A DNA stretch of 64,000 nucleotides from Sutcliffiella horikoshii. Its GTDB lineage: Bacteria; Bacillota; Bacilli; Bacillales; Bacillaceae_I. This document shows positions 35,648 to 44,542 of the stretch, piece after piece (positions within the stretch are counted from its first letter, which is position 1; each line of letters opens with the position of its first letter). Where the stretch lies: assembly GCF_021991925.1 (NCBI RefSeq), contig NZ_RXZI01000002.1:310001-374000 (forward strand). Direction: 5' to 3'. Position numbers and translations under genes: made by a program. The notes beneath the pieces were generated by a model. The model was not told the DNA's origin and did no database searches. It was given only the letters and a program-made list of their open reading frames with translations.

Positions 35648-35840
35648 CCCTTTATTGATTTAAAGCGTTAATTTTAAGGTGTGAATGTTACCTTTAACTT
35701 AGAGCGTGAGAGTCCATGAATATTGTGATCTTAACGGGTGTGTAGTTTGTATAAGGTAAGAACTACTGAACACCTTTTTCCTGCCCGAATCTATCTATAT
35801 CAGCAAAGAAATTATAAGTAATGCGATCCTTTTACATCCA
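35624..35840 (+). repeat. REP-like element copy 6 with long tail
   Basis: GGGTCGAGGG/CCCTTGACCC (one arm base changed) followed by a tail related to copy 3, including the shared CGAATCTATCTATATCA-like segment near 35785. It truncates the istA fragment. Confidence 0.88.
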
Positions 35841-35856
35841 GCTTCGCATTACTTAT
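35814..35856. repeat. Perfect 13-bp inverted repeat
   Basis: ATAAGTAATGCGA and TCGCATTACTTAT separated by 17 bp. It sits in the tail of REP copy 6, about 190 bp before comM. Between 35860 and 36043 nothing else was recognised except the comM Shine-Dalgarno. Confidence 0.8.
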
Positions 35857-36043
35857 CTAGTAAGGAATGATATCGTTTAATTGACTAGCATGGGATAACA
35901 CTTTATAATAATATAGAACATACGTTCTGTATTATTCGCAATAGTTACTGCTCCGCAAGTTCATATGACTTTAAACATTCTCAAACTCTTCACTTCTATT
36001 TCATGTTTAGAACTCAATATCATTATGGAGGAGGAACAAGAAT

Positions 36044-37585
36044 ATGACCGTTAAAGTAACCACAGTTGGGTTAAAGGGGATGGATGGTTATCGGGTTTCT
36101 GTAGAGGTAAAGGTCATGCATGGACCAGAAAGTGTGGTTATTGTGGGGCTACCTGATGCTTCCGTGAAAGAGGCGAAGGAAAGAGTGGCTGCTGCATTGC
36201 GATCATGCCGTTATGAGGTGCCGGACCAAAAGGTAATAGTCAACTTATCACCTGCAGAGCAAAAGAAAAATGGCCCGATGTTTGATTTGGCGGTGGCAAT
36301 TGGCCTATTAGGGGCAATGGGTGCGGTAAAAGAGGAGATTAAGGAGGATACGGGATTTATTGGTGCATTATCATTGGATGGCAATGTTCAGCCTGTAGAG
36401 GGGATGCTTCCGGCCGTATTAGCAGCAAGAAAAATTGGATTGAAGAAACTCTATTTACCCTATGATCCGAACTTACCAGCGATTGACTTTGAAAATGTAG
36501 AGTTAATCTATGTTACTTCTATACAGGATGTACTCGATCATTTAGCAGGCCAATCCATATTTTCCTTTGTTCCTTCTGAAAAAGAATCTTCCTTCCAAGA
36601 AACTACTTCTCCTGTAAGGTTTGAACAGATAATAGGTCATTCTTATCCTAAGCGTGCCATGGAAATAGCAGCTGCTGGTGGACATCACTTTTTTATGATT
36701 GGCCCTCCAGGCTGTGGAAAGAGCATGCTTGCTGAGAGTTTTACATCCATATTACCTGCGTTATCCAGCGAGGAAAGATTAGAAGTAATAAGTTTACACC
36801 ATTTGAGTGGTGTTCCTCTATCCAATCAACATTCCCGCCCATTACGAGCTCCACATCATTCTGCATCCAGTGTATCTATTATTGGCGGAGGACAATATCC
36901 AAAACCCGGAGAAATTTCACTGGCACATCATGGGGTCTTGTTTTTAGATGAAATGGCAGAGTTCTCCAAAAAGACGTTGGACATGCTTCGTCAACCAATT
37001 GAAACAGGTACCGTTACCATAAGTCGAGCAAATGCAACGGTTAATTATCCGTCGCAGTTTACCTTAATTGGTGCAATGAATCCTTGTCCGTGTGGGTATC
37101 TGGGATCTGATAAATATTATTGTACATGTAGTCCCAAACAAATTTCAGCCTACCAGAATCGCCTATCCGGTCCCATCCGTGACAGATTGGATATCTTCTT
37201 AGACATTCAACCAGTTAACTTCCACACTACCATGCCTATTGGAGATACATCTGACATGGTATTAAAAAGGGTAACGGAAGCTAGAACACGTCAATACAAC
37301 CGGTACGGAAACCAAGTTCTGAATGCATTAGTTTCATATGATACACTCCAGTCTGCTAGTCCATTAAGTTCCAGCCAACAACAGCTGCTTCGTCAAATTT
37401 CCTCAAAACAACACTTAAGTAACCGCGCCCAAGTCAAAATCATCCGTTTAGCCAGAACAATCTCTGACCTAGAAAATTCCGACACCATCACCGAGCAAAG
37501 TATCTGGGAGGCATTAAAGCTTCAAAATAGAAAGCAAAAAATGAATCATACCAAGAAAAGTGAAAAAATAACTCAGCTTTTATGA
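36044..37585 (+). CDS. comM: ComM/YifB Mg-chelatase-like AAA+ ATPase
   Basis: 513 residues, full length. The N-terminal ChlI/Lon-protease-like domain (V-G-L-P-D-A-S-V-K-E-A-K-E-R-V) is followed by Walker A G-P-P-G-C-G-K-S (about 226-233), Walker B V-L-F-L-D-E-M-A-E-F, a C-P-C-G...C-T-C zinc-like cluster and a C-terminal Mg-chelatase subdomain. ComM is known as a hexameric helicase that helps branch migration in natural transformation. GGAGGAGG precedes the ATG. Its stop overlaps the start region of the transposase gene. A partial paralogue lies at 30283. Confidence 0.93.
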   Translation: MTVKVTTVGLKGMDGYRVSVEVKVMHGPESVVIVGLPDASVKEAKERVAAALRSCRYEVPDQKVIVNLSPAEQKKNGPMFDLAVAIGLLGAMGAVKEEIKEDTGFIGALSLDGNVQPVEGMLPAVLAARKIGLKKLYLPYDPNLPAIDFENVELIYVTSIQDVLDHLAGQSIFSFVPSEKESSFQETTSPVRFEQIIGHSYPKRAMEIAAAGGHHFFMIGPPGCGKSMLAESFTSILPALSSEERLEVISLHHLSGVPLSNQHSRPLRAPHHSASSVSIIGGGQYPKPGEISLAHHGVLFLDEMAEFSKKTLDMLRQPIETGTVTISRANATVNYPSQFTLIGAMNPCPCGYLGSDKYYCTCSPKQISAYQNRLSGPIRDRLDIFLDIQPVNFHTTMPIGDTSDMVLKRVTEARTRQYNRYGNQVLNALVSYDTLQSASPLSSSQQQLLRQISSKQHLSNRAQVKIIRLARTISDLENSDTITEQSIWEALKLQNRKQKMNHTKKSEKITQLL

Positions 37586-37602
37586 GGGGGAGTGCTTTTC
37601 CG

Positions 37603-38361
37603 TTGCCTAGAGAAGCAAGGAAGACAAGCAAAACTCATATGTATCACATCATGATAAGAGGAATCAATCGACAAACAATCTTTGAAGAGGAGGAAGATAA
37701 AGAAAGATTCTTGCTGACCTTAAAGAAATATCAAGAAAAAAGTAGCTATAAAGTCTATGCATATTGCCTAATGGATAATCACATCCATTTACTGATAAAA
37801 GAATCAGAGGACGAGCCTCTCTCCCTCGCAGTTAAGCGGATAAGTTCCAGCTACGTTTTCTGGTATAACTGGAAGTACCAACGAATTGGACACCTTTTTC
37901 AAGAGAGATATAAGAGCGAAACCATAGAAACAAAAGCCTATTTCCTAACAGTGCTTCGCTACATCCATCAAAACCCATTAAAAGCTGGCCTTGCTTCCTG
38001 CGTGTTCACCAGCAAGTGGACCAGCATCACAGAGTACCTTTCACACCCATCCATCATAGATACAAAACCAGTTTTCAAGCTCTTCTCCAAGAACCATCTC
38101 AAAGCACGTCACCTTTTCAAACAATACATGAGCAAACCCAATGACGACCAATGTCTAGACTATACATATAAATTAACCGATTCAGAAGTACGAGTGTACT
38201 TAAATGAACTGGGAATTACAAACAAAAATAAACTACAACATATGGATCCGTATGATCGAAACAGCATCTTAATTCAGTTAAAGAAAAAGAAAGGGATCTC
38301 TAACGGTCAAATCGCCAGAATTACCGGTATTTCAAAAAGTGTGATTCAGCGGCTGCAGTAA
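37603..38361 (+). CDS. REP-associated tyrosine transposase (RAYT, Y1/HUH family)
   Basis: 252 residues from a TTG (M-P-R-E-A-R-K-T-S-K-T-H-M-Y-H-I-M-I-R-G-I-N-R-Q), the typical RAYT N-terminus; an upstream ATG overlaps the comM stop. The HUH motif is H-I-H-L-L in M-D-N-H-I-H-L-L-I, and the catalytic Tyr lies in L-R-Y-I-H-Q-N-P. A C-terminal HTH (N-G-Q-I-A-R-I-T-G-I-S-K-S-V-I-Q-R) is present. RAYTs are single-copy enzymes known to act on palindromic REP sequences; a degraded REP follows directly and at least eight more lie within 20 kb. All catalytic residues appear intact. Confidence 0.92.
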   Translation: MPREARKTSKTHMYHIMIRGINRQTIFEEEEDKERFLLTLKKYQEKSSYKVYAYCLMDNHIHLLIKESEDEPLSLAVKRISSSYVFWYNWKYQRIGHLFQERYKSETIETKAYFLTVLRYIHQNPLKAGLASCVFTSKWTSITEYLSHPSIIDTKPVFKLFSKNHLKARHLFKQYMSKPNDDQCLDYTYKLTDSEVRVYLNELGITNKNKLQHMDPYDRNSILIQLKKKKGISNGQIARITGISKSVIQRLQ

Positions 38362-38365
38362 GATA

Positions 38366-38393
38366 AGGGGGGGAAGGACAGGTCCGTCGACCC
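38366..38393 (+). repeat. Degraded REP-like copy next to the RAYT gene
   Basis: The core GGACAGGTC and right arm CGTCGACCC are kept; the left arm has decayed to a G-run. It lies a few bases after the transposase stop, the usual position of a REP partner. Confidence 0.7.
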
Positions 38394-38477
38394 AAGAAGG
38401 AATAAAGGGTGCAGGCTATCTTATTCATACCGCTTATACAGGAAGAAAAAAGTGAAGTATTTATTTTCTACTAAAAG

Positions 38478-38505
38478 GAACTTTCTTTTGAAGGTTCTTT
38501 TTTTA
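38478..38505 (+). terminator. Rho-independent terminator
   Basis: GAACTTTC pairs with GAAGGTTC around TTTT and is followed by TTTTTTTATC. It closes the comM-RAYT unit. 38506-38602 shows nothing further. Confidence 0.8.
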
Positions 38506-38602
38506 TCTTGAGGGATGTAGTAACATAAAGCAATTCATAAATGAATCTGCAACAATTACAAAAAACAATGAATATTTACATGATGAAGACTATGAAACTC
38601 TA

Positions 38603-38867
38603 TTACTTCAACTTCCCTTGTTGCATAATGAAACTGATGATAGGGGAGTTTTCGTGATAGACAACAGTACTATTTTTCTTAGACAACTTGTCCTTCACTT
38701 CTATTAATGCAACAACCTCTGCTTCATTAATAAGGTCATTATACTCATAAACTATATTACTACCATGTATTTCAATATCAACGGGTTCGTTTCCCAAAAA
38801 ACTGATATCCAGTAATGAAAAGTATTGAGCTGAATAATAAAAATCCAATCAATTTAAATGATTTCAT
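38603..38867 (-). pseudogene. Small secreted protein, frameshifted at a T6 run
   Basis: The minus-strand ATG at 38867 gives a signal peptide (M-K-S-F-K-L-I-G-F-L-L-F-S-S-I-L-F-I-T-G-Y) that runs out of frame after the poly-T tract (38796-38801). Removing one T joins it to G-N-E-P-V-D-I-E-I-H-G and L-I-N-E-A-E-V-V-A-L-I-E-V-K. That segment resembles the start of small Bacillus exported proteins of unknown function. It begins 1 bp after the metalloprotease stop, so the two form an operon. The C-terminus also looks truncated (M-Q-Q-G-K-L-K). Confidence 0.65.
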
Positions 38868-38868
38868 A

Positions 38869-39440
38869 TCATTTACCCCCCTTTGCTTTTAAACTATCTT
38901 TGTCATAAGTTTTCAAATCGTAATAATTTAATACCCCTTGTTGCATGACAGCGACTGTACTACTTGAAGTTGGATGTGCCACACTAAGGGCATGTCGAAA
39001 TTCATGAGTTGCAGTTTTTGTTCTTTTAGTAGTGGTATCAAGTAATGAATTTTTATATTGATAGACAATTGCCTTTACCCATCTATCACTAGTTGTTGCA
39101 AGTGAAGCCGAGGTACCAGTGTATGTTTTATATGGATACATCTTACCAAGGGCTCCAGAAGTTGGTGGTGCTGTAGAATTAAAATGAGTAACTACATTTG
39201 CTGTAGAACCATATTGATTTGTTGCACTTGAATAAGGTAGAGATGCTTTAGAACTAACCCCATTCCACTGTTTAGCAGCAGTACTTGCTCTGGATGATGA
39301 CCCAGAGCCTACACCATAGGTTAGATGTCCAGTTCCAAATCCCCTGAAAAATGAGATGCATTCGATTGAGTTACAAGCGTTAAAGAAATAGTTGCGCAAA
39401 AAATGACACATAATAAGAGTGTTTTTCTAAATTTCGACAT
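38869..39440 (-). pseudogene. Secreted matrixin-like zinc metalloprotease, frameshifted at a G4 run
   Basis: GGAGG and ATG at 39440 start M-S-K-F-R-K-T-L-L-L-C-V-I-F, a signal peptide ending S-N-A. At the CCCC run (39341-39344 on +) the frame shifts; one extra base joins it to G-F-G-T-G-H-L-T-Y-G-V. The catalytic H-E-F-R-H-A-L-S-V-A-H fits HExxHxxxxxH, followed by a Met-turn candidate V-M-Q-Q-G. The total of about 190 residues suits the small M10-type proteases of Bacillus. With the frameshift the enzyme would lack export or its mature part. Confidence 0.8.
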
Positions 39441-39825
39441 GTGTTAACCTCCAAATGATAAAATTAATATCTTCTCTTCAACCACTAAAAAACTAAAATA
39501 GTTAACAGTGAAAAAGTCTATATCTTGTTTTCTTCACTCCTTCACTGTTACTTTAGACTCCCAACGAAAAAAAATCATAGCATAATGATTTTAAAAAATA
39601 CGTAAATATTCCTAAAATAATAGAAAATATTTTACAATATATTAATAAATTCAAGTTTATAATAAGTAGTTCACATGCTTAATTAAGAGAGTGGTAGAAT
39701 AATCAAGCTAGCCTATCTCATTACTTCCGACCATTTATCAAAAAATTTACATTGGATTCATTTTTTACTAACATCTGCTTGATATGCTTGTAGTATAAAG
39801 ACTTAAAGTTAAGGTGGGGGTTTGT
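39441..39825. other. AT-rich divergent intergenic region
   Basis: A 385-bp gap between the metalloprotease (minus) and ugd (plus). It contains an inverted repeat AACAGTGAA/TTCACTGTT (39504-39512 and 39541-39549), a candidate operator or terminator, and very AT-rich sequence around 39600-39660. No ORF or clear promoter pair was found. Confidence 0.6.
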
Positions 39826-40992
39826 ATGAGGATAGCTGTAGCAGGTACAGGTTATGTAGGACTCTCCAATGCGTTGTTGTTAGCTCAACATCATGAGGTC
39901 ATTGCAATAGATATAGATAAATCAAAGGTAGAGCTTCTAAATAAACGAATGTCTCCAATTGTTGATAAGGAAGTAGAAGACTTTCTTACAAGGCCAAATA
40001 TCAAACTAAGAGCAACAACAGATCCAGAAATTGCTTACAAGGAAGCAGAATTCGTTATCATCGCCACTCCGACAAATTATGATTCAGAAAAAAACTATTT
40101 TAATACTAGCTCTGTGGAAACTGTTATAGAGACAGTTTTGAAAATAAACAAGGATTCCGTTATAGTCATTAAATCGACAGTACCTGTAGGATTTACAGCT
40201 AATACCAAACACAAATACAATACAAAAAATCTCATTTTCTCACCTGAATTCCTAAGAGAAGGAAAAGCTCTCTATGACATTTTATACCCTTCAAGAATCA
40301 TTGTTGGTGAAAGGTCGGATCGGGCCAAGACATTTGCCGCCATCTTAGAAGAAGCATCTTGGAAAAGAAACGTACCTTTGTTGATGACAGATTCAACTGA
40401 AGCAGAAGCGATAAAACTTTTCTCAAACACTTATTTAGCCCTTCGTGTTGCCTACTTCAACGAACTCGATACATTTGCGGAAACAAAAGGCCTTGATACT
40501 AAGCAAATAATAGAAGGGGTCAGTCTTGATCCAAGAATAGGTAACTTCTACAATAACCCATCCTTTGGATATGGCGGTTACTGTCTGCCAAAAGACACTA
40601 AACAACTGAAGGCAAATTACAAAGACATCCCCAATAATATTATTGAAGCCGTTGTCTCAGCCAACAAAACTAGAAAAGACTTTATTGCCTCTCAAATATT
40701 AGAGAAAAAACCTCGTACAGTCGGAATTTTCCGGCTAACCATGAAGACGGGATCTGATAACTTCAGAGCCTCCTCTATCCTTGGAATAATGAATCGATTA
40801 GCCTCACAAGGAGTAGAAATCATTATCTATGAACCAGTTCTAAATCAAGAAATCTTTAAAGAATATGAAGTAATTAAGGAAATAGAGAGATTTAGAGCAA
40901 GAGCGGATATTATAATAACCAATAGAATGGAATCAGCTCTTAAAGACGTAAGTGAAAAAGTATATACACGAGATATTTTTTTCAGGGATTGA
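39826..40992 (+). CDS. ugd: UDP-glucose 6-dehydrogenase
   Basis: 388 residues, the length of the short Ugd family. NAD motif [10 protein letters not shown]; catalytic Cys in [19 protein letters not shown]. It oxidises UDP-glucose to UDP-glucuronate. AAGGTGGGGG precedes the ATG; a GTG upstream is less likely. It is separated from the capsule operon by the repeat-rich zone. Its substrate depends on GalU, and the only galU in this window is interrupted. In B. subtilis a ugd (ywqF) also follows the YwqCD kinase genes. Confidence 0.93.
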   Translation: MRIAVAGTGYVGLSNALLLAQHHEVIAIDIDKSKVELLNKRMSPIVDKEVEDFLTRPNIKLRATTDPEIAYKEAEFVIIATPTNYDSEKNYFNTSSVETVIETVLKINKDSVIVIKSTVPVGFTANTKHKYNTKNLIFSPEFLREGKALYDILYPSRIIVGERSDRAKTFAAILEEASWKRNVPLLMTDSTEAEAIKLFSNTYLALRVAYFNELDTFAETKGLDTKQIIEGVSLDPRIGNFYNNPSFGYGGYCLPKDTKQLKANYKDIPNNIIEAVVSANKTRKDFIASQILEKKPRTVGIFRLTMKTGSDNFRASSILGIMNRLASQGVEIIIYEPVLNQEIFKEYEVIKEIERFRARADIIITNRMESALKDVSEKVYTRDIFFRD

Positions 40993-41505
40993 GTCTGTAG
41001 GGGATGCGGAGTTAATTTTCTTTCGGTAAAAACAATGGCTTTCCTAGGGAAAATGTTAGTTTGTTGAATTTTATTAGTATCTAACTCGATAATAAGCCCA
41101 GATTGTAATGATATGAACAATAAAAAAACAGGGTCAAGGGAACAGGTTACAGATCCCTCGACCCTCTTTCATTATAAAGCGTTAATTAAGGTATGGATAT
41201 TACATTTGATTTAACGGTTGGTACATGGATACTACTCATCTCTCTCTCATATGCGTAATTGGTCAACAGCATTGGTTACTATTCTATAAGTTTTAAACTG
41301 TACCTAAGTAAGTTGCAATTTCAAATTAAAGTAGACCCTTATACGCCGCCACAAAATTCTCCAACACCAAAATCTGTATAAAAATGTGAATACTTCAAAC
41401 CTGAACTCAACTGAACATACTCATTTCCTTTTGTAACTATCTAGTTATTTGACCTCCATCCACCCAAAAAAACACCTGTTTTTTCAACAGATGCTTCCCG
41501 GTTTA
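40993..41505. other. Non-coding region with REP-like copy (41131-41164)
   Basis: A diverged REP: GGGTCAAGGG ... CCCTCGACCC with a 14-bp centre, then TATAAAGCGTTAATTAAGG and a tail similar to copy 3 (GCATTGGTTACT near 41270). Nothing else in the 513 bp looks coding. Confidence 0.75.
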
Positions 41506-42561
41506 TCAGCTTGCTTTATCCAAAAATGCCACCTTTTTCGTTTTTGCATTTTCACTAATGATGCTTTTAATTTTGGATCGTTCATCGGCATTAAGATACG
41601 CTTGCGGAAGTAAAATAGCTTTATTTTTTGAAACGAAAAATAATAAGGTAGTCTTGGTTTCATAGATTGAGAGGATATTATTCCAGGAGTAATGGGATTG
41701 GGCGCTTTCCAGGGTTTGAGTAATTCCATCCGGGCTTACCTCTAAATGAATGTCGTTGTGCATGCGCCGGTCACTCCTGTATTCTATTGCAGCCTTCCAA
41801 TTAATAACGGTTAATAACAAAAACCAGGTGGCTATGATGACAATTACTGCAAACGATGCGATGAAAATGGTTATTTCCTTGAACAACAGCAGTGCTAAAA
41901 GAAGATAAATCACACCAACCCAAATCGGAAACAATACCTTTGCTTTTCTTGCGAGGAAATGGATATGGGCAATGAACATCTTTTCACTAATGAAGATGGT
42001 AAAGCTTATACCATCGGGGTTTTCTGGTTGTTTTCTTGTAATCGGCTCAGTGTGTTTAAGGGCAGCACCCTGAGAATTCCCATTTTCCTTAATGAGCTGA
42101 CGCAAGCGCTGCATCTCATTTTTCAAAAGGAATTTTTGCGGAATGACGATTGCTTTGTTTTTTGATATGTAAAATAAAAACAGGTTTTTTGTTTCGTGGA
42201 TGGAGAGAATGTCATCCCATCTTGTCAACATTTCTGACCTTCCCACTATTTGATATATTCCCTCTGCATTGATCGTGTAGAATACTTCTTGTTGCATGAG
42301 CGGATCACTTCTATATTCTTTGATCCCTTTCTTTGAGTACTTCTTCGATACCATAAACCAAACAATGGTGCCCATAAACAAATTGGCAAATAGCATGAAA
42401 ATGATGGATACATCAGGTATTGCTATACGTAGTAAGAAAGAATAAAGTAAAATCGATATAATCACATACCAAATTCTTGTTTTGTTCGAGTGAAACACCA
42501 TATATTCCTTCATTGCATCTTCACTTATTAAGCCACTTACTTTTATTTCGTTATTTTCCAA
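41506..42561 (-). CDS. Membrane protein with two YcxB-like domains
   Basis: 351 residues, TTG start after GAGGTGG. An internal duplication is clear. Half 1 has two membrane helices (about 30-75), E-Y-R-S-D-P, Y-T-I-N-A-E-G-I-Y, W-D-D-I-L-S-I-H-E-T-K and I-S-K-N-K-A-I-V-I-P. Half 2 repeats helices (about 210-250), E-Y-R-S-D-R, V-S-P-D-G-I-T, W-N-N-I-L-S-I-Y-E-T-K and V-S-K-N-K-A-I-L-L-P. YcxB-like domains are usually single; function is unknown. Confidence 0.8.
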   Translation of the reverse strand: MENNEIKVSGLISEDAMKEYMVFHSNKTRIWYVIISILLYSFLLRIAIPDVSIIFMLFANLFMGTIVWFMVSKKYSKKGIKEYRSDPLMQQEVFYTINAEGIYQIVGRSEMLTRWDDILSIHETKNLFLFYISKNKAIVIPQKFLLKNEMQRLRQLIKENGNSQGAALKHTEPITRKQPENPDGISFTIFISEKMFIAHIHFLARKAKVLFPIWVGVIYLLLALLLFKEITIFIASFAVIVIIATWFLLLTVINWKAAIEYRSDRRMHNDIHLEVSPDGITQTLESAQSHYSWNNILSIYETKTTLLFFVSKNKAILLPQAYLNADERSKIKSIISENAKTKKVAFLDKAS

Positions 42562-42980
42562 AAAACCACCTCTTTCCTATTAATTATAGCATGGTGAGGA
42601 GAGCGGAAGCAGGGCGACGGGCCACTACTTCCTCGCTTCCATAAAGTGACAATATAATTTGATTATCATTACCCTTCCTGTTAACATGAAAGTTATATGT
42701 AGAAAACTATTTTTAAACAAATGTTTGTTTAATCTTGTTTTTGGCATTGATATGTAAAGGATGAGGGGTGTGTGAGTTATATCGACTATTTTCGCATGGT
42801 ATTGCGAAATAATTTTAAGGAGGCTGAGAGAATAGGGGGAGTGGACATATAGATCCAAAGAGGTAGCATAGCTTCGGAACCCACACTACCCAGAACAACC
42901 AAGGTTCTTACCACAGCACAACTCTTATACAAATCCATTTTTGGGTAAAGGTGCCTGTCTCCGTGACACCCTTGGCACTT
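42562..42980. other. Intergenic region with terminator-like hairpin
   Basis: 419 bp between two minus-strand genes. Near the right end AAAGGTGCC (42947) pairs with GGCACTTT (42974), overlapping the stop of the regulator gene; read on the minus strand it is followed by TTTACCC, a weak terminator. The core GGTGCCTGTCTCC recalls degraded REP sequences. Nothing else recognised. Confidence 0.55.
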
Positions 42981-43862
42981 TTAAAGCATTTGCTTCAGTT
43001 TCTCCACCACTTTTATATGGTCTTCTCTGTTATAAAGTTGAAAGATAAATGTTGCATTGTGATAGTGTTGCAGTATTTTTATTTTGTCACCATTTTGACG
43101 GAACAGGCTTTGGCCAGCCTGAACATATAGTGGCCCAAGGACAGATAAATCCTCCATTTTTAGAGATATCCGAATCCCTTCTAAGGCATAATGATGGGAC
43201 TGCCCGTAGTCTTCCATAACGTAATATAGTTTGGAAATGTTAAAGTAAACCTTTAATTTCATTCTATGGTAGCCTTCCATATTAATTTCCTCCTTTAGGA
43301 TTTCATTAAATATGGCAAGAGCCTGGGGATATTGTTCATTGTTTGCAAGTACGTTTCCTATACTATTTTTGATGCGGATATTCATAAATTGCTGTTTAAC
43401 AGAATGATGGTTGCTATTCAGAAGGGCTTGTAATTGCTCGATGCATTCCTCCCAGGTTAGCCGCTTTAGTTCATAACTGGAAACTGCCAGTTGCCATTTC
43501 AAAAATAATTCCAATGATTCGTCCTTGTATCCTGTTTCTCTATTCAATTCATAGTTAGTGATTTCCAGTATATCTTCAAATTTATCCTGCTTAACCAACT
43601 GTTTAATGTAGGAATATGTATCGTTTATATATTGTTCCTGCCTGTAGGTGATTTTTTCTAGAAAATAATCCATTGATACCTGCAAACGCAATGAAAGGTA
43701 ATATAAGATGTCGATGCTGGGAAACGTTCTCCCCGATTCAACCCCACTGATTGTTGCCTGCGTGCAAATTCCATCAGCCAAATCAGCTTGAGTAAGACCT
43801 TTGTTTTTGCGAATTCTCTTAATTTCTTCCCCAAGTAGCCTACTGTTTAGCAAAACCCTCAC
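42981..43862 (-). CDS. XRE-family regulator with TPR-like domain (PlcR/RRNPP type)
   Basis: About 290 residues. The N-terminal HTH is I-R-K-N-K-G-L-T-Q-A-D-L-A, then I-S-G-V-E-S-G-R-T-F-P-S (about 15-50). An all-helical region with TPR-like pairs (for example Q-Y-P-Q-A-L-A-I-F-N-E-I-L and Y-G-Q-S-H-H-Y-A-L-E-G-I) fills the rest. This is the layout of PlcR, NprR and Rgg receptors, which bind short imported peptides. The start may be GTG 43862 or TTG 43853; GGAGG suits the latter better. It is divergent from a 50-residue exported peptide gene. Confidence 0.85.
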   Translation of the reverse strand: MRVLLNSRLLGEEIKRIRKNKGLTQADLADGICTQATISGVESGRTFPSIDILYYLSLRLQVSMDYFLEKITYRQEQYINDTYSYIKQLVKQDKFEDILEITNYELNRETGYKDESLELFLKWQLAVSSYELKRLTWEECIEQLQALLNSNHHSVKQQFMNIRIKNSIGNVLANNEQYPQALAIFNEILKEEINMEGYHRMKLKVYFNISKLYYVMEDYGQSHHYALEGIRISLKMEDLSVLGPLYVQAGQSLFRQNGDKIKILQHYHNATFIFQLYNREDHIKVVEKLKQML

Positions 43863-43872
43863 TCCTCCAAAG

Positions 43873-43898
43873 AAAAATATAACAAATTTTATATTTTT
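43873..43898. promoter_or_regulatory. Operator candidate O1 (inverted repeat)
   Basis: AAAAATATAA, 6 bp, TTATATTTTT: perfect 10-bp arms in the divergent regulator/peptide intergenic region, just upstream of the regulator's Shine-Dalgarno. The same arms and spacing recur at 44236. Confidence 0.6.
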
Positions 43899-43987
43899 GA
43901 AGATTTGCCATGCCTAGACCAACATATTCCAAGAAAAACAGAAAGAAAGTACAGTTTTTTAAAAAATCAAACAATTTAACTTGCTAT

Positions 43988-43993
43988 TATAAT
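43988..43993 (+). promoter_or_regulatory. -10 element of the exported-peptide gene
   Basis: TATAAT 35 bp before the peptide start. The -35 (AATCAA, 17 bp upstream) is poor, which would fit an activator-dependent promoter. A TTTTTTAAAAAA palindrome sits at 43955-43966. Confidence 0.45.
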
Positions 43994-44028
43994 AATACTA
44001 GATAGAAGTAAAATTTTGGAGGGGTGTT

Positions 44029-44181
44029 ATGAAAAATTTAGTAGCAAGTTTAGTCATATGTGCCATGATTTTTGGAGGAGTTATAAATGCAGGTAGTATT
44101 TCCCCAGATTTAGGAGCTCATGCAATTGATGGAGACGGACGTGACCATAAAGATGATCCAGGCATAGGTTGGAGATATTAA
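44029..44181 (+). CDS. 50-residue exported peptide, candidate signalling pro-peptide
   Basis: GGAGGGG precedes M-K-N-L-V-A-S-L-V-I-C-A-M-I-F-G-G-V, a short basic-plus-hydrophobic Sec signal. A hydrophilic tail (G-A-H-A-I-D-G-D-G-R-D-H-K-D-D) follows, ending P-G-I-G-W-R-Y. It is monocistronic with a strong terminator and divergent from an XRE-TPR regulator, like the Phr/PapR/NprX class of pro-peptides processed outside the cell and re-imported. The mature peptide cannot be told; the C-terminal 5-8 residues are the usual location. It could alternatively be a small bacteriocin-like peptide. Confidence 0.65.
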   Translation: MKNLVASLVICAMIFGGVINAGSISPDLGAHAIDGDGRDHKDDPGIGWRY

Positions 44182-44191
44182 ATACTAACTT

Positions 44192-44216
44192 CCCCCAAAA
44201 AGGGGGTTTTTTTATT
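44192..44216 (+). terminator. Strong Rho-independent terminator
   Basis: CCCCC-AAAAA-GGGGG followed by TTTTTTTATTTTT, 10 bp after the peptide gene. Confidence 0.92.
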
Positions 44217-44235
44217 TTTCGGTTTTAACTTATAA

Positions 44236-44260
44236 AAAAATATAAATAATCTTATATTTT
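44236..44260. promoter_or_regulatory. Operator candidate O2 (second copy of the inverted repeat)
   Basis: AAAAATATAA, 6 bp, TTATATTTT, matching O1 in arms and spacing. It is followed at once by a TATGAT -10-like hexamer (44264-44269), so it would control the transcript reading into the exported hydrolase gene. Confidence 0.55.
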
Positions 44261-44542
44261 ACTATGATAATGAATGAATCACCTAAATATTATCAACAAA
44301 ACTCATTTATTAGCCAGTAATTAGGAATTTCATGCAAAATCTTAATATGATAACTTATTTTCAAGAAGCTAACGCTATCGTATTTAGCTTTATTAAAAAG
44401 CGAAGGGAGGGAAATTTAGAGGTTTATGTTAGTGAGGAGAAGGGATGAATTTTTGTCACATCTCCGCTAAGAAGTCTAGAAGGGAGCCTGCTATAACCCT
44501 TCTAACAAAATGTTTAATATTTGATGAAAAGGAGGAGTTCAA
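44261..44542 (+). other. Long leader before the exported hydrolase
   Basis: About 280 bp. It contains a hairpin AGAAGGG/CCCTTCT (around 44479-44507) and an unproven 38-codon ORF at 44332-44448 (AGGAA upstream; M-Q-N-L-N-M-I-T-Y-F...) without a signal peptide. No other signal was recognised. Confidence 0.4.

Noticed and set aside
44332-44448. 38-codon ORF in the hydrolase leader as a second signal peptide gene
   Set aside because: It has an AGGAA-like site but no signal peptide, no own terminator and no recognisable conservation; kept only as a remark.
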